From Rhynchopus euleeides (lineage: Eukaryota > Euglenozoa > Diplonemea > Diplonemida > Diplonemidae), in assembly GCA_963210315.1 (NCBI GenBank), contig OY723288.1, forward strand, positions 1,488,001-1,552,000: a DNA stretch of 64,000 nt, read 5' to 3'. The notes below the pieces were generated by a model, which worked only from the letters and a program-made list of their open reading frames with translations, searched no databases and was not told the origin of the DNA. Both the position numbers and the translations under genes were made by a program. Of this stretch, positions 32,088 to 41,254 are shown piece after piece (the stretch's first letter is position 1; each line of letters begins with the position of its first letter).

Positions 32088-32879
32088 ATGCCCTCCTCCG
32101 TCACTGCCGAGGAGGCTGTCTCGATCCTCAAGGCCGGGCTCTACGAATCCAACGGGCGGAAGGTGAAGCTGGTCGACAAACCCCGTCTGCAGAAGGCACC
32201 GGGCGCCGTGCGCACCATCGACGTGGGACACCAGACACCCCTCCCAGGCGTTAAGGGGAGCCCCACCCCCGCACAGGTCACCGTGCTCCACGGTGGGTCC
32301 TTCGAAGCTGCGGCGTGGCTCTCGGCCCGCACCCCCTCGATTAGAACTGCGGTGCTCGACTTTGCATCCGATTCCAACCCAGGCGGGGGCTGGCGCTCGA
32401 AGCAGCAGGGCACGCAGGAGGAGAGCCTGTGCCGCTGCTCCAACCTGGGTGTCTGCCTGGAGGCACACTACAACCGCGTCGGGGCAGCAAGGTATATGCC
32501 CCGCCCGCACGGCGTGGTTTTGGTGCCAGATGTCGTTGTCTTTCACACCGGGAAGGCATACCTGGATGCCCCGGTGTGGGTTTCCGTTGTCGCTGCGGCG
32601 CTGAGGGGCGGGGATACGGAGAAGGAGGAGTTCTGCCGGAAGCGGGTGCGTGATGTTCTTGCCGTGGCGGCTTCTGCTGGGTGCCGTGCTGTTGTGCTTG
32701 GGGCATGGGGGTGCGGCGCCTTCGGCAACGACGCGGAGAAGGTTGCAGAGGCATTCCGCCTCGAGCTCCGCAGAATGCCAGGCGTGTTCGACGACGTTGT
32801 GTTTGCGATACCCAACAAGCGGAGCCACCCGAATGTCGCGGCGTTCCTCCAAGCGTTTCCCGAAGCAGCCACAGTGTAG
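32088..32879 (+). CDS. Microbial-type poly(ADP-ribose) glycohydrolase
   Basis: The 263-residue protein matches the TIGR02452/DUF2263 PARG family. FASDSNPGGGW is followed by RSKQQGTQEE, which gives the PARG signature GGG-x(7)-QEE at about residues 99-112; the tandem Glu pair is the catalytic element. A macrodomain-like phosphate loop is seen at LGAWGCGAFGND (about 203-214). The length is normal for single-domain microbial PARGs. The start at 32088 is the first ATG after the G-rich leader. The enzyme would cleave ADP-ribose polymers. No targeting signal is evident. Fungi, some protists and bacteria have this class. Confidence 0.9.
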   Translation: MPSSVTAEEAVSILKAGLYESNGRKVKLVDKPRLQKAPGAVRTIDVGHQTPLPGVKGSPTPAQVTVLHGGSFEAAAWLSARTPSIRTAVLDFASDSNPGGGWRSKQQGTQEESLCRCSNLGVCLEAHYNRVGAARYMPRPHGVVLVPDVVVFHTGKAYLDAPVWVSVVAAALRGGDTEKEEFCRKRVRDVLAVAASAGCRAVVLGAWGCGAFGNDAEKVAEAFRLELRRMPGVFDDVVFAIPNKRSHPNVAAFLQAFPEAATV

Positions 32880-33476
32880 TGGAGGTGGATGCTTCGATCC
32901 ATCCACCTTGGGCTAGCCTTGGCGGTAGGTAGCCCTTCTCTTGCTTGTTTTCATCCCGGCCCAGCTCTTCTCGCCCTTCGCATTCACTATCCCCGCATGG
33001 GTGTGAAGAGAGGGGCCTGGCGCCCCCATGGTCCCCCCACAGCCCCGGTCTTGTGAAGATCGGGGTTGCAAAATGGCAAACCCCACCACCGCCGCCTAGC
33101 TGGAGGGAGGGGTTTTGCGGTGTGGACCGTGGGATGGCGAACCGGATTTTTTTTTGGGGGTGTGGGAGAGGGACACACCGCACCCGCAGCAGGCGTGTGT
33201 GCGTGATCTGGCGAATGCCCCACCATCGTGTTCTTCCCTCCCCTCACTCGATTTCGCAGCCGCGGAGTTTGTTTTTTTTTCGGGCCGACCCGCTGCGGCC
33301 TGCCACAGCAACACCATCCCCCACACCCCCCCTCGCAGGCACACACAGCGTGACACAACTTTTCTGGGTGTAGGCCACCTCCCAGCCCCACTCCCTACTT
33401 GCTGCCTGTCGAGACGGGGTGCCGCGTGCGATCCGCGGTGTGTGGCAGTGCGGGCCCGGACATGCAGGCCAGCGCC
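32880..33476. other. Intergenic region upstream of kinase gene 1
   Basis: Mixed sequence with T runs near 33148-33157 and 33270-33280, and a C-rich stretch at 33310-33345. No gene or RNA was recognised. Confidence 0.5.
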
Positions 33477-35105
33477 ATGCCCGCACAGGGTGACGAGGCT
33501 ATGGAGCAGCCGCAACAGCAGCCCGCCAGCACACCTTCAGCGGAGGCGGCACCGCCATCGCCTGTCAGCCCCACTGCCGGGCAAGGGGTGAACCCTGCTC
33601 CCTCGGGGGCGGCACGGCGGAGGGGTGCACCTCCCACAGCGTCCACGCTCGCCGTGCATTCCAAGCAGACAGCGCGCCCAGCAGCTGGGAGGGATGAGAG
33701 GAGTCGGACAGGAAGCTCCACGGCATCGCATTCAACATACACAAGCATCTCCGATCCCACCGCCCCTTCAGTGGTGAGCGTCGGACAGTACTTTCTCACA
33801 GAACTGTTAGGAGAAGGTACGTTTGCCAAGGTCCACCGCGGTCTCAATCAGGAGACCAACACGATGTTTGCAGTGAAAGTGATTCAGAAGGCGGAGCTTG
33901 TGAAGCAGCCAAATGCAAGCGGGAAGACGATGCTGTATCGGGAGATCGGGGTGTTGGAGTGCCTGAAGGGGCACCCGAATATCGTGGAGCTGAAGGAGAT
34001 CATGCAGACCAAATCCAACATCTACATCGTGATGGAGATCGCCGACGGGGGAGATCTGCTGACCCGCATCCACCCCAACAAGGGGATGCCTGAGGACGAG
34101 GCGCGGAGGTATTTCCAGCAGATCATCAGCGCCGTGGACTACTGCCACAAGATGCAGATTGCGCACCGCGATATCAAGCCGGATAACATCATCATGACCC
34201 CGCAAGGGGTGATCAAGATGACAGACTTTGGCCTCAGCAACCTGCAGATGATTAACGAGGCGGGGACTGTGTCGCAATCACTTCGGCTGAAGACGATCTG
34301 CGGCACACCTCACTACGTTGCCCCTGAGGTGTTCACCGATACACGGATGGGGTACAACGGGTTCCTTGCTGACGTCTGGTCATGCGGTGTGGTGCTCTAC
34401 GCGATGCTCTCCGGCGGTCTGCCCTTCCGTGGGACGAAGGAGACAGCCGTGTTGAAGCGGATAACGTCTGCCAACCCGCAGCCCTGTGGGTGGATTCCGG
34501 ATCAGGCGTGGACGCTCATCAACAGCCTGCTGACGAAGGACCCGCAGAGCAGGATGCAGATCCCCGGTGTGTTGGTTGACCCCTGGTTCAGCGTCGGTTT
34601 CGACCGCAGTGTGATCCGCACCGACATCAGCAGGGAGAAGACGCTGAGGCTTATGGCGATCACAAAGAAGAGGCAGGCGGCGCACACAGGCAATCCTGCG
34701 ACAGCTGCGAAGCCCCCTGGGCCATGCAGAAGTGCCGGAAGTGCGAGCAGTGCGGACGTGCCATCCAAGCCGCAGGGAGCTGCAAGGGTATGGTAGGACG
34801 GGTGGTAAGGTGGGATGGGTTTTGTTTACATCTGTTGAACCGCCACAAAGGCAGGGTGGTGGAAGTATAGCGGGAATGCAAGGGGTGGGGGGGGGGGGTG
34901 GTGCATGCATTATTTTACAACGTTCTTCTTTGTGCCGCAGCCTTGCGTACATGGTGCACCCACCCCCACCCACCCACCACGACTTTGTCCACCACAGGGG
35001 AACGGGGTTGGGGGGCCGCAAGCAGAGGCGGCAATGCCGGGGCCCGCGCGCGGCGCCACTTCGTTGGGTGATCGTGAAGACAAAGCTGTTGCAGTGGAGG
35101 AATGA
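33477..35105 (+). CDS. Ser/Thr protein kinase, CAMK/SNF1-like, paralogue 1
   Basis: Exon 1 is 33477-34787 and the proposed exon 2 is 34998-35105 (donor GTATGG, acceptor CCACAG, both phase 0). The result is 472 residues; without splicing the frame ends two codons later at 34796. Kinase motifs are complete: LGEGTFAKV (about 111), FAVKV, AHRDIKPDN (about 230), TDFGLSN, CGTPHYVAPEV. The activation loop and the LPFRG segment resemble SNF1/CIPK-type CAMK kinases. The N-terminal 100 residues are Pro/Ser/Thr-rich. The start is chosen because the paralogue at 59817 begins with the same MPA and follows with similar spacing, although the frame is open upstream to 33399. The substrate is unknown. Confidence 0.88.
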
Positions 35106-35274
35106 TGAGCAGGAGCGTGAGGGGCTGCGGCGTCGGCGTCGGCGGCTTTATTCCCCTGCGTTGACGAGCATTCCTCTTATTTCTGAGGAAGGCCTTCCTG
35201 GGGGGGGGGGGGGCGGAGGGGGGGGTATATACTACACGGTGGTCTTATGCAGAAAATGCATATCATTTTGCTAA

Positions 35275-35905
35275 TCAAATGTTTGCATATCAAAATTTTC
35301 CGATTTACATATGTAAATTTTGGAGTTTACATATGTAAAATCCGGAGCTTACATATGTAAATCCGGAGGTTGCATATGTACCCCCGAGGCAAAAATGAGC
35401 GAACGGGCAGCATGCCGTTCCTCTTTTTTGCCTCGTGAGAGGTTCCCCCCCCACCAGGCAAGGTGAAAAATGAAGAAACGGGCAGCATGCCGTTCTACAT
35501 TTTCCCTTGCAAGGCAGGGAGGGCGCCCCCCATGCCAGACAGCAGCCACCCCTGGAGGGGCAACAACTGACGGGCATGGGGGAACGAGGTGGGTCTGGAC
35601 CCGACACCGCCACCACACGCGCAGTGCACCTTTCGGATACACTGTCGTGAGTGGGGTGTGGGCAGTTCCCCTATCCTGTGAGCTCCTTTCGGACGAAGAG
35701 GTGCAGCGGTTATCTGCAACCTTCGTCCTGGACTTGCCTCGGGGGGAACGCCACGGTTTACCGCGGGTCCCGACGAGGGCACTCAGGCAGGATCTTCACG
35801 CCACCCCGCACCGAGGTCCCTTCTCACGCGGCGTGTCTCCCAGGTTCATGGCGGCGTCATCAGGTCAGGCTTTGTAGTCTCTACACCATCAGTAATAAGG
35901 GAAAT
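35275..35905. repeat. 631-base segment present only in the left arm of the foldback element
   Basis: The right arm reads straight from GCTAATC into CTAAAACC. The left arm has GCTAATC, then 631 bases, then AAATC and CTAAAACC. The AATC at both edges fits a microhomology deletion from the right arm. The segment contains several TTTACATATGTAAA palindromes. Confidence 0.65.
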
Positions 35906-37415
35906 CCTAAAACCATACATGAAATCCACCTTTTGGGCCGCTGGTGTACGAGGCTTGTTCCTCCAATTGAATCATGTTTGCTGTGTCAGGCAATATCAAT
36001 ACAGCCGCTGAAAGAAGTCAAGGTGTTGTGGATCTGCTGCTCACAGGAAGGATTCAGGGTGGATCACAAGACTGACCACCCTCTTTCCTTTGTCAAGTAC
36101 CCTGTAAAACATCAGAACACCAAGTATCTTTCAACACTACATGTTCAAGAGTGGAATCAGTGGAATCGGAAGGGGCCACCTACCACACGGACACAGTTCC
36201 CGCGACTAATAAATGCCGAGAGTTCCGGTGTCCGACCACCTGGTATTACTTGGCTCCATCCACCCAGTCATTACGAGGGGGCGTCCCTTGAAGCCAGTTC
36301 CGCAGAACTCAGACCCCCCTTAAAACCAATGTCCTGTGTAGACAACTACTTAGCCTGCCTGATGACGACACCAATTCGCTGGGAGAGAGGCCGCGGTCCA
36401 GGACCCCAATGGGGATGACGTGGCATTGTTTGACCGAATCGGTTGTGTAAGTGTGTAGCCCCCTCCGCCCTCTGTCCCTCCCCCCAGGGTGGTGTGTGGA
36501 GGCGAGAAGCGCAAACAGCAGCAATGCAGACATAGCAAAAAGTGGATCCCTGCAGGTAGACCCTCGGGGTACATCCCTATCATCGGGTCACCTGAAATTT
36601 CCCAATTTGAAAATCTGCAACAATCAAGGCAACACGCGATGGGACGGGGCACATGACCTTGCACAGGGGTGGGGGGGGGCAGAAGGCAGGGGGTGGGGTT
36701 GCGGTTGGGGTAGGTATAGCGTTTGAATACTTGAGTTTTGTCTGAATTTCGCACAACAGACGACCCGAACCTCATTTGGCCGATTTTCTCCCCACAACCC
36801 CGATTTGGAGGCAACCCTCATTTGCTTGATTTTTGGGGTCGCATGAGGGAACTCGGGGCGGAACCTCGAGATTTTCTCACGACTGTCTTCGAAAATGGAC
36901 AGTTCCAGACCACCAGGGCCCGATTTTCGTCCCAGAAAATTTTGGGTCAATATTTTGGGCGAGATTTGGCCAAGGCCAAAAATCAGCCATTTTCGGGACC
37001 GGTTTTAACGCGTTTTAGGGCCCAAAATAGGCTCAAAACTCAAAAATTCCTTCGAAATCGGCCTCAAACGTCCAAAATAGACCCACCCCGGAAAAAAATT
37101 CGAAAAGGGTCCCCCTATAAATCGCCGGATTTTACATATGTAAATCGGAATTTACATATCAACCAAAATCAGAAAAACCGTATACTTTTTCAAAATTTTG
37201 AGTAAATGGCACTCCGCTACACCTTTTTCAACATTTTTTTTATCGTGTAACGTACGGAATTGGCGCTTTTCAGGACAATACTTTTTCCAAAAAAATATTT
37301 TTTTTTGGTGGAGAAATTCGGAAAAACTGTTTTTGCCGATATTTTCTTCGGAATTTCACCCCCGCGGATCGCCACAAAAAGACCCGGTTTTTGACGGAAT
37401 TTGAGAGTTGAGCTC

Positions 37416-37495
37416 CGTAGATTACACCATAAAAAAAATCGGTGAATTTAGTGGCCGTAGATTACACCATAAAAAAAATCGGTGAATTTAGTGGA
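37416..37495. repeat. 40-base tandem duplication
   Basis: Two perfect copies of a 40-base unit starting CCGTAGATTACACCAT lie side by side in the loop of the foldback element. Confidence 0.9.
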
Positions 37496-38159
37496 GTAGA
37501 GTCCAATTTACTGCTGCCCAACCACTATTACCAACTTTCCTAAGGAAAATCCCCCCAAAAATCGACCCAAAAATGGGTCCGTCTCAGGGAGGCGTCCGGG
37601 CCGGAAACAAAATTTTTCCGGCCCAAAAATGTGATTCCTGTGTAGTTTTAGTGAGAACCTTCCCAGGAAAAAAAATCGGTGACTTTTGCGGTGTATAAGG
37701 CCTCCTACACGGGGTCCCAAAGTACACAAAAATAGCCGAAATAGCCGAAATCCTGGAGCAATTGAGAAAGTCAGGGGAGAGGTGGGGGCAGTGATCTCGT
37801 GCCAGGGCTGGCAGGGGGGGCCGCGGCCCCACCTCCCTTTTTCTGTAATTTTTGGGGAGGGTGGGCCGCCAGGGGTGGCATGGCCCTACCTTGGCCCTAC
37901 CTCAATATTTTCCCCGTCGAATTTTGCGGATGGGTCAGATTTTGGGGCTTTTGGGTTCGGCCTTGTAGCCGAGTTTTCACGCGCAGCGTATGAAAACCCA
38001 ACGCCATCATGAGCAGGTGTACCAGGTGCTGGGGGCTTGGTGGTGCTCATCGAAGCGCACCGTCAGGCACTCATCAGGTCAAGCGAAGGATCATCCCCGC
38101 CTGGAATGTGCAACAGCACCAACCGGTGTGGGGATTAGCCTTCGAGGGATTTTAGGATG

Positions 38160-38212
38160 TTCACTACCGTGGCCTCCGGCGGCTGGGGGGCTCCGCCCCC
38201 CAGACCCCCCTG
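38160..38212 (+). repeat. GC-rich hairpin module, copy 5
   Basis: Full module with the TCC loop, standing alone in the loop region of the foldback element, outside the recognised MITEs. Confidence 0.88.
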
Positions 38213-39153
38213 TAGCCTGTTAGCTTTGCTGCCGTTCCTGAACACGGCGCGCGGACAAAGTTACTCGGGATTGCAGTTTTGCAAGTGCTCAATGGCAACC
38301 CAAGACCCCCTGACTACTGATTTTTGGTCCAGCAGGACGATCTAAGGCGGCAGCATCCGATGCCTTTCGAATTGGGGGGAAAACGTTCTGTGGCCCTGTT
38401 TGCATCATACTGCGGGAAATCGGAGTGGGGTTGGGCTGCACTTTTTCCCCTGCGGAGCGAGCTCGGCCCACCCTGTGCCCTACCTCTTTTTTGGTTTGCC
38501 CGACCCCCAGCGAGACCACTGGGTGGGGGGCCTTCAGGCCATTCTGCACTGCCCGGGGAAGCAGGGTGATGTTGGTGACATTCCATGAACTCTTGCATTT
38601 GAAGCAGGCCATGTTTGTGTTTCACATGATTCAGATGAGTTTTCCTGTGCATGGAAGGTGGTGGATTCGCAGGCAATAAGAAGCAAAAAAAGCACTGTAC
38701 AAAAGCCTACCAAGGGGGGTGAGAACTGCATCTGGGAGTAAATTGTCTTCCACTACACCTTTTTCCCCGATTCTGGCCGCATTTGATTCCGTTGCTACCA
38801 TAGCTTTCCGAGATCAGGGGATAAGATAGGTCTGGTTTTCCGGTTTTCAAAACCAGGGTTTCCCGGTTCCCGGTTTTCTGGAAAAAAAAAAAGGTCGGTC
38901 TCATTCAGGGCTGTTCCTAACTGGGGGGCTTGTTCCCCACTTTCAGGATTCTGAACTTTTTTTCTAAGAATTTTTGTAAGGGGAAAAAAAGTTTTTTTCT
39001 AAGAATTTTGTTAGGGGAATTTTTTTCTAAGGTTGTTTCGCAGAGGAAAAAACTTTTTCTAAGTTTTCCCCAGTCGACAGGGCGCGCACAAGGATGGAAG
39101 GGAAGTCTGTCCCACGTACCGTTCGCCTTGCTGGCCAACTGGAGAGCCAGACG

Positions 39154-39206
39154 TTCACTACCGTGGCCTCCGGCGGCTGGGGGGCTCACGCCCCCCAGAC
39201 CCCCCT
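39154..39206 (+). repeat. GC-rich hairpin module, copy 6
   Basis: Lies inside family 1 copy B. It carries an altered loop (TCAC) compared with the TCC of copy 1. Confidence 0.88.
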
Positions 39207-39324
39207 GTGGTGTACGTCTCGTACTCAAGTCCTTCGAATCCCATCAAGTCGGGGTCCAACCACTCCAGTCGCCTCTGAGGACGCAGCCAACTCGCACAGA
39301 ATCTGTACGCCCACACGAACAGAT

Positions 39325-39375
39325 GTTCGCTACCGTGGCCTCCGGCGGCTGGGGGGCACCGCCCCCCAGACCCCC
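39325..39375 (+). repeat. GC-rich hairpin module, copy 7
   Basis: Second module of family 1 copy B, with loop ACC as at 13261. Confidence 0.88.
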
Positions 39376-40718
39376 GATGTAGCGTGTGCCCGTCCATCTA
39401 TCTCACTTCCCCGGGTACAGTGCAGCGTAGGAGGTCAGCGCCGCATCCATGAAGCGCTTCTTCGAAGCCTGACTGACATCGGACAGGAGGTCGGGCTTCC
39501 CCACCTGGGAGGTACACTTGCCGCGTTCGCGACATGCGTGACACGCGACACGCTACCTGAAACGTGAGTGTGCCTTGCTAACACGGGCATTTCAACGGTC
39601 TGCCGGCGACCGTTCCCCAAACCAGTAAACCAGCAGTTTTGGAAAATCGGAGAGATCACCCTACTGCGCTGAATATGGTGCGCACCACTGCAAAAATCCC
39701 CGGGAGCTTTTGGGCTTTCAGACCTGAAGGGGCCAGCAGGTGGGTGGCGTCGGGGAGTGGCAGCTTTGTAACTGTCCTCCAGCTGCTGGCATGTCCAGCC
39801 CTGCGCGAGTGCCAAGGTGTATTGAGTCCCTGCGGAGCACAACCCCCGATGAGAACGAGCGCCAGGTGATCCTCATTCATTTTCAGCTGTAACGCGCATG
39901 AGGGGCACTCTCTGCCGCAAGCATCTCTGGGCATCACTCGAGAGCTGTCACATGATGACGCGGAGAGAAATCAGAGAAAAAGTCCCGCCTGACGGGCACG
40001 CGCCTGGAAACTGTGGGGGGGCGAGCAAAAAATCCCTTGTAAAAATTCTTAGAAAAAACCTGGTTCCCCGAACCAAAAAACCTGGAAAAAGGGCTCGTTC
40101 CCCGCCCAGGCCTGGTCTCATTTTTGGCGGTTTTTCTTGTGACTTTGGGACAGTAAAACAGTCAGAAAAAACGCCATAAAAAAATAGAAAGTGACCCCAT
40201 CGTGATCCGCACAGAGCTCAAATAGTCCAAAGAAGGCAGAGAAGCGGAGAAGAAAAATGGACCTAGCGGATGGCTCGGTGGGTGGTGACCTCGTCATGCA
40301 GGTCTCTTCTGTTTTGAAGGTGCACACATGGTGGACTCCAGCCACCATGTCTAAGAGGGAGTCTAAGACTGCAGTCTGGAGGGCTGAGACGAGAACACGA
40401 ACGACTTTCAAGCAGTCTTGAAGGTCGCCAAGCCTATTGGGGGCAACTAACAGATGAGATTTGTTTGTTGCCTGTCGTCACAGCTAGGTGCCCATCTCCT
40501 CGATAACGGAATGTGTGCAGAGATCTCGTGGACCCTTTGGCCATTCTGTCGTGCACCCACTCCACCCACAACGCACACCTGTCACGAGTGGTCGCTCCCC
40601 CGTCCTCCTCCACCCTGAAGGTTGAACCCTCAAGGACCAGTGATCTCCTGCTGGCCGGGCTGCGATACAGCGAAGCCTTCCTACTGACAAGCGAATCCAG
40701 ACTGTAGTGAACAGATGT

Positions 40719-40771
40719 TCACTACCGTGGCCTCCGGCGGCTGGGGGGCTCCGCCCCCCAGACCCCCCTGT
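40719..40771 (+). repeat. GC-rich hairpin module, copy 8
   Basis: Single module of family 2 copy A, with loop TCC. Confidence 0.88.
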
Positions 40772-41254
40772 GTAAAAGCATTGCACCAGACCGGTTTTTT
40801 GGTCGAGAGTCCAAACTTTCAAAGCAGCTGCTGCGCCTGCCCCACCAAGCAGCCTCAGTACGACAGGACGCGCGCAGGCACCGGGCCTTCTCAGACTCTG
40901 GGAGGGTTTGCGCGGGTCGCGCGCGCCGAAGGCGCGCGCGAAAAATTTTCAAAACCAGAAAAACCGGAAAACGGCGCCAGAAAAAAGTCTATCTTATACC
41001 CTGTCCGAGATTTTTTGAAAAAAAAAAATTTCCCGGCCAACCTCACCAGTCAAATTGGGATGCGCATCCGCATCCCAATTTGAACCCAACAGACTGCATT
41101 TCCGGAACTCGAAACAGGGCGGAATTGACTGCTAGGTATACCGCGGAATTCACGGTGGGGTCACAACTCAAAATTGTCAAAAAAATGTACAAATTGCTGC
41201 TGCCCAAGTAAACGACTAAAGTATACGGTTTTTCAGATTTTGGTTGATATGTGG

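Larger units (their letters stand above)
38906..40114 (+). mobile_element. hAT-type MITE, family 1, copy B
   Basis: Nearly identical to 12843-14048 with the same CAGGGCTG and CAGGCCTG ends. It is flanked by its own 8-bp duplication GTCTCATT (38898-38905, 40115-40122). The empty site is visible in family 2 copy B near 50360, where the duplicated octamer occurs once. Confidence 0.95.
38815..41003 (+). mobile_element. hAT-type MITE, family 2, copy A (interrupted)
   Basis: The left end is CAGGGGATAAGATAGG and the right end, read inversely, CAGGGTATAAGATAG. The perfect 8-bp duplication TCCGAGAT flanks it (38807-38814, 41004-41011). A family 1 MITE (38906-40114) has inserted near its left end. Copy B is at 49253-50450 in the opposite orientation. 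The interior carries one hairpin module and a stretch matching the 3' end of the retrotransposon at 41253-44374. Confidence 0.93.

Noticed and set aside
35651-36418. 255-residue open frame that is also open in the opposite arm (46272-46943)
   Set aside because: Both copies are arms of one foldback element and nearly identical, so their open state is not independent evidence; no domain or coding-like composition was seen.
36738-37205. 155-residue open frame MSEFRTTDDPNLIWPIF, repeated at 45537-45953
   Set aside because: It lies in the same inverted arm and consists of repeat-derived Phe/Arg-rich sequence.
41174-41254. N-terminal extension of the retrotransposon frame
   Set aside because: It is read from target-site DNA belonging to the foldback arm and the duplication, not from the retrotransposon.
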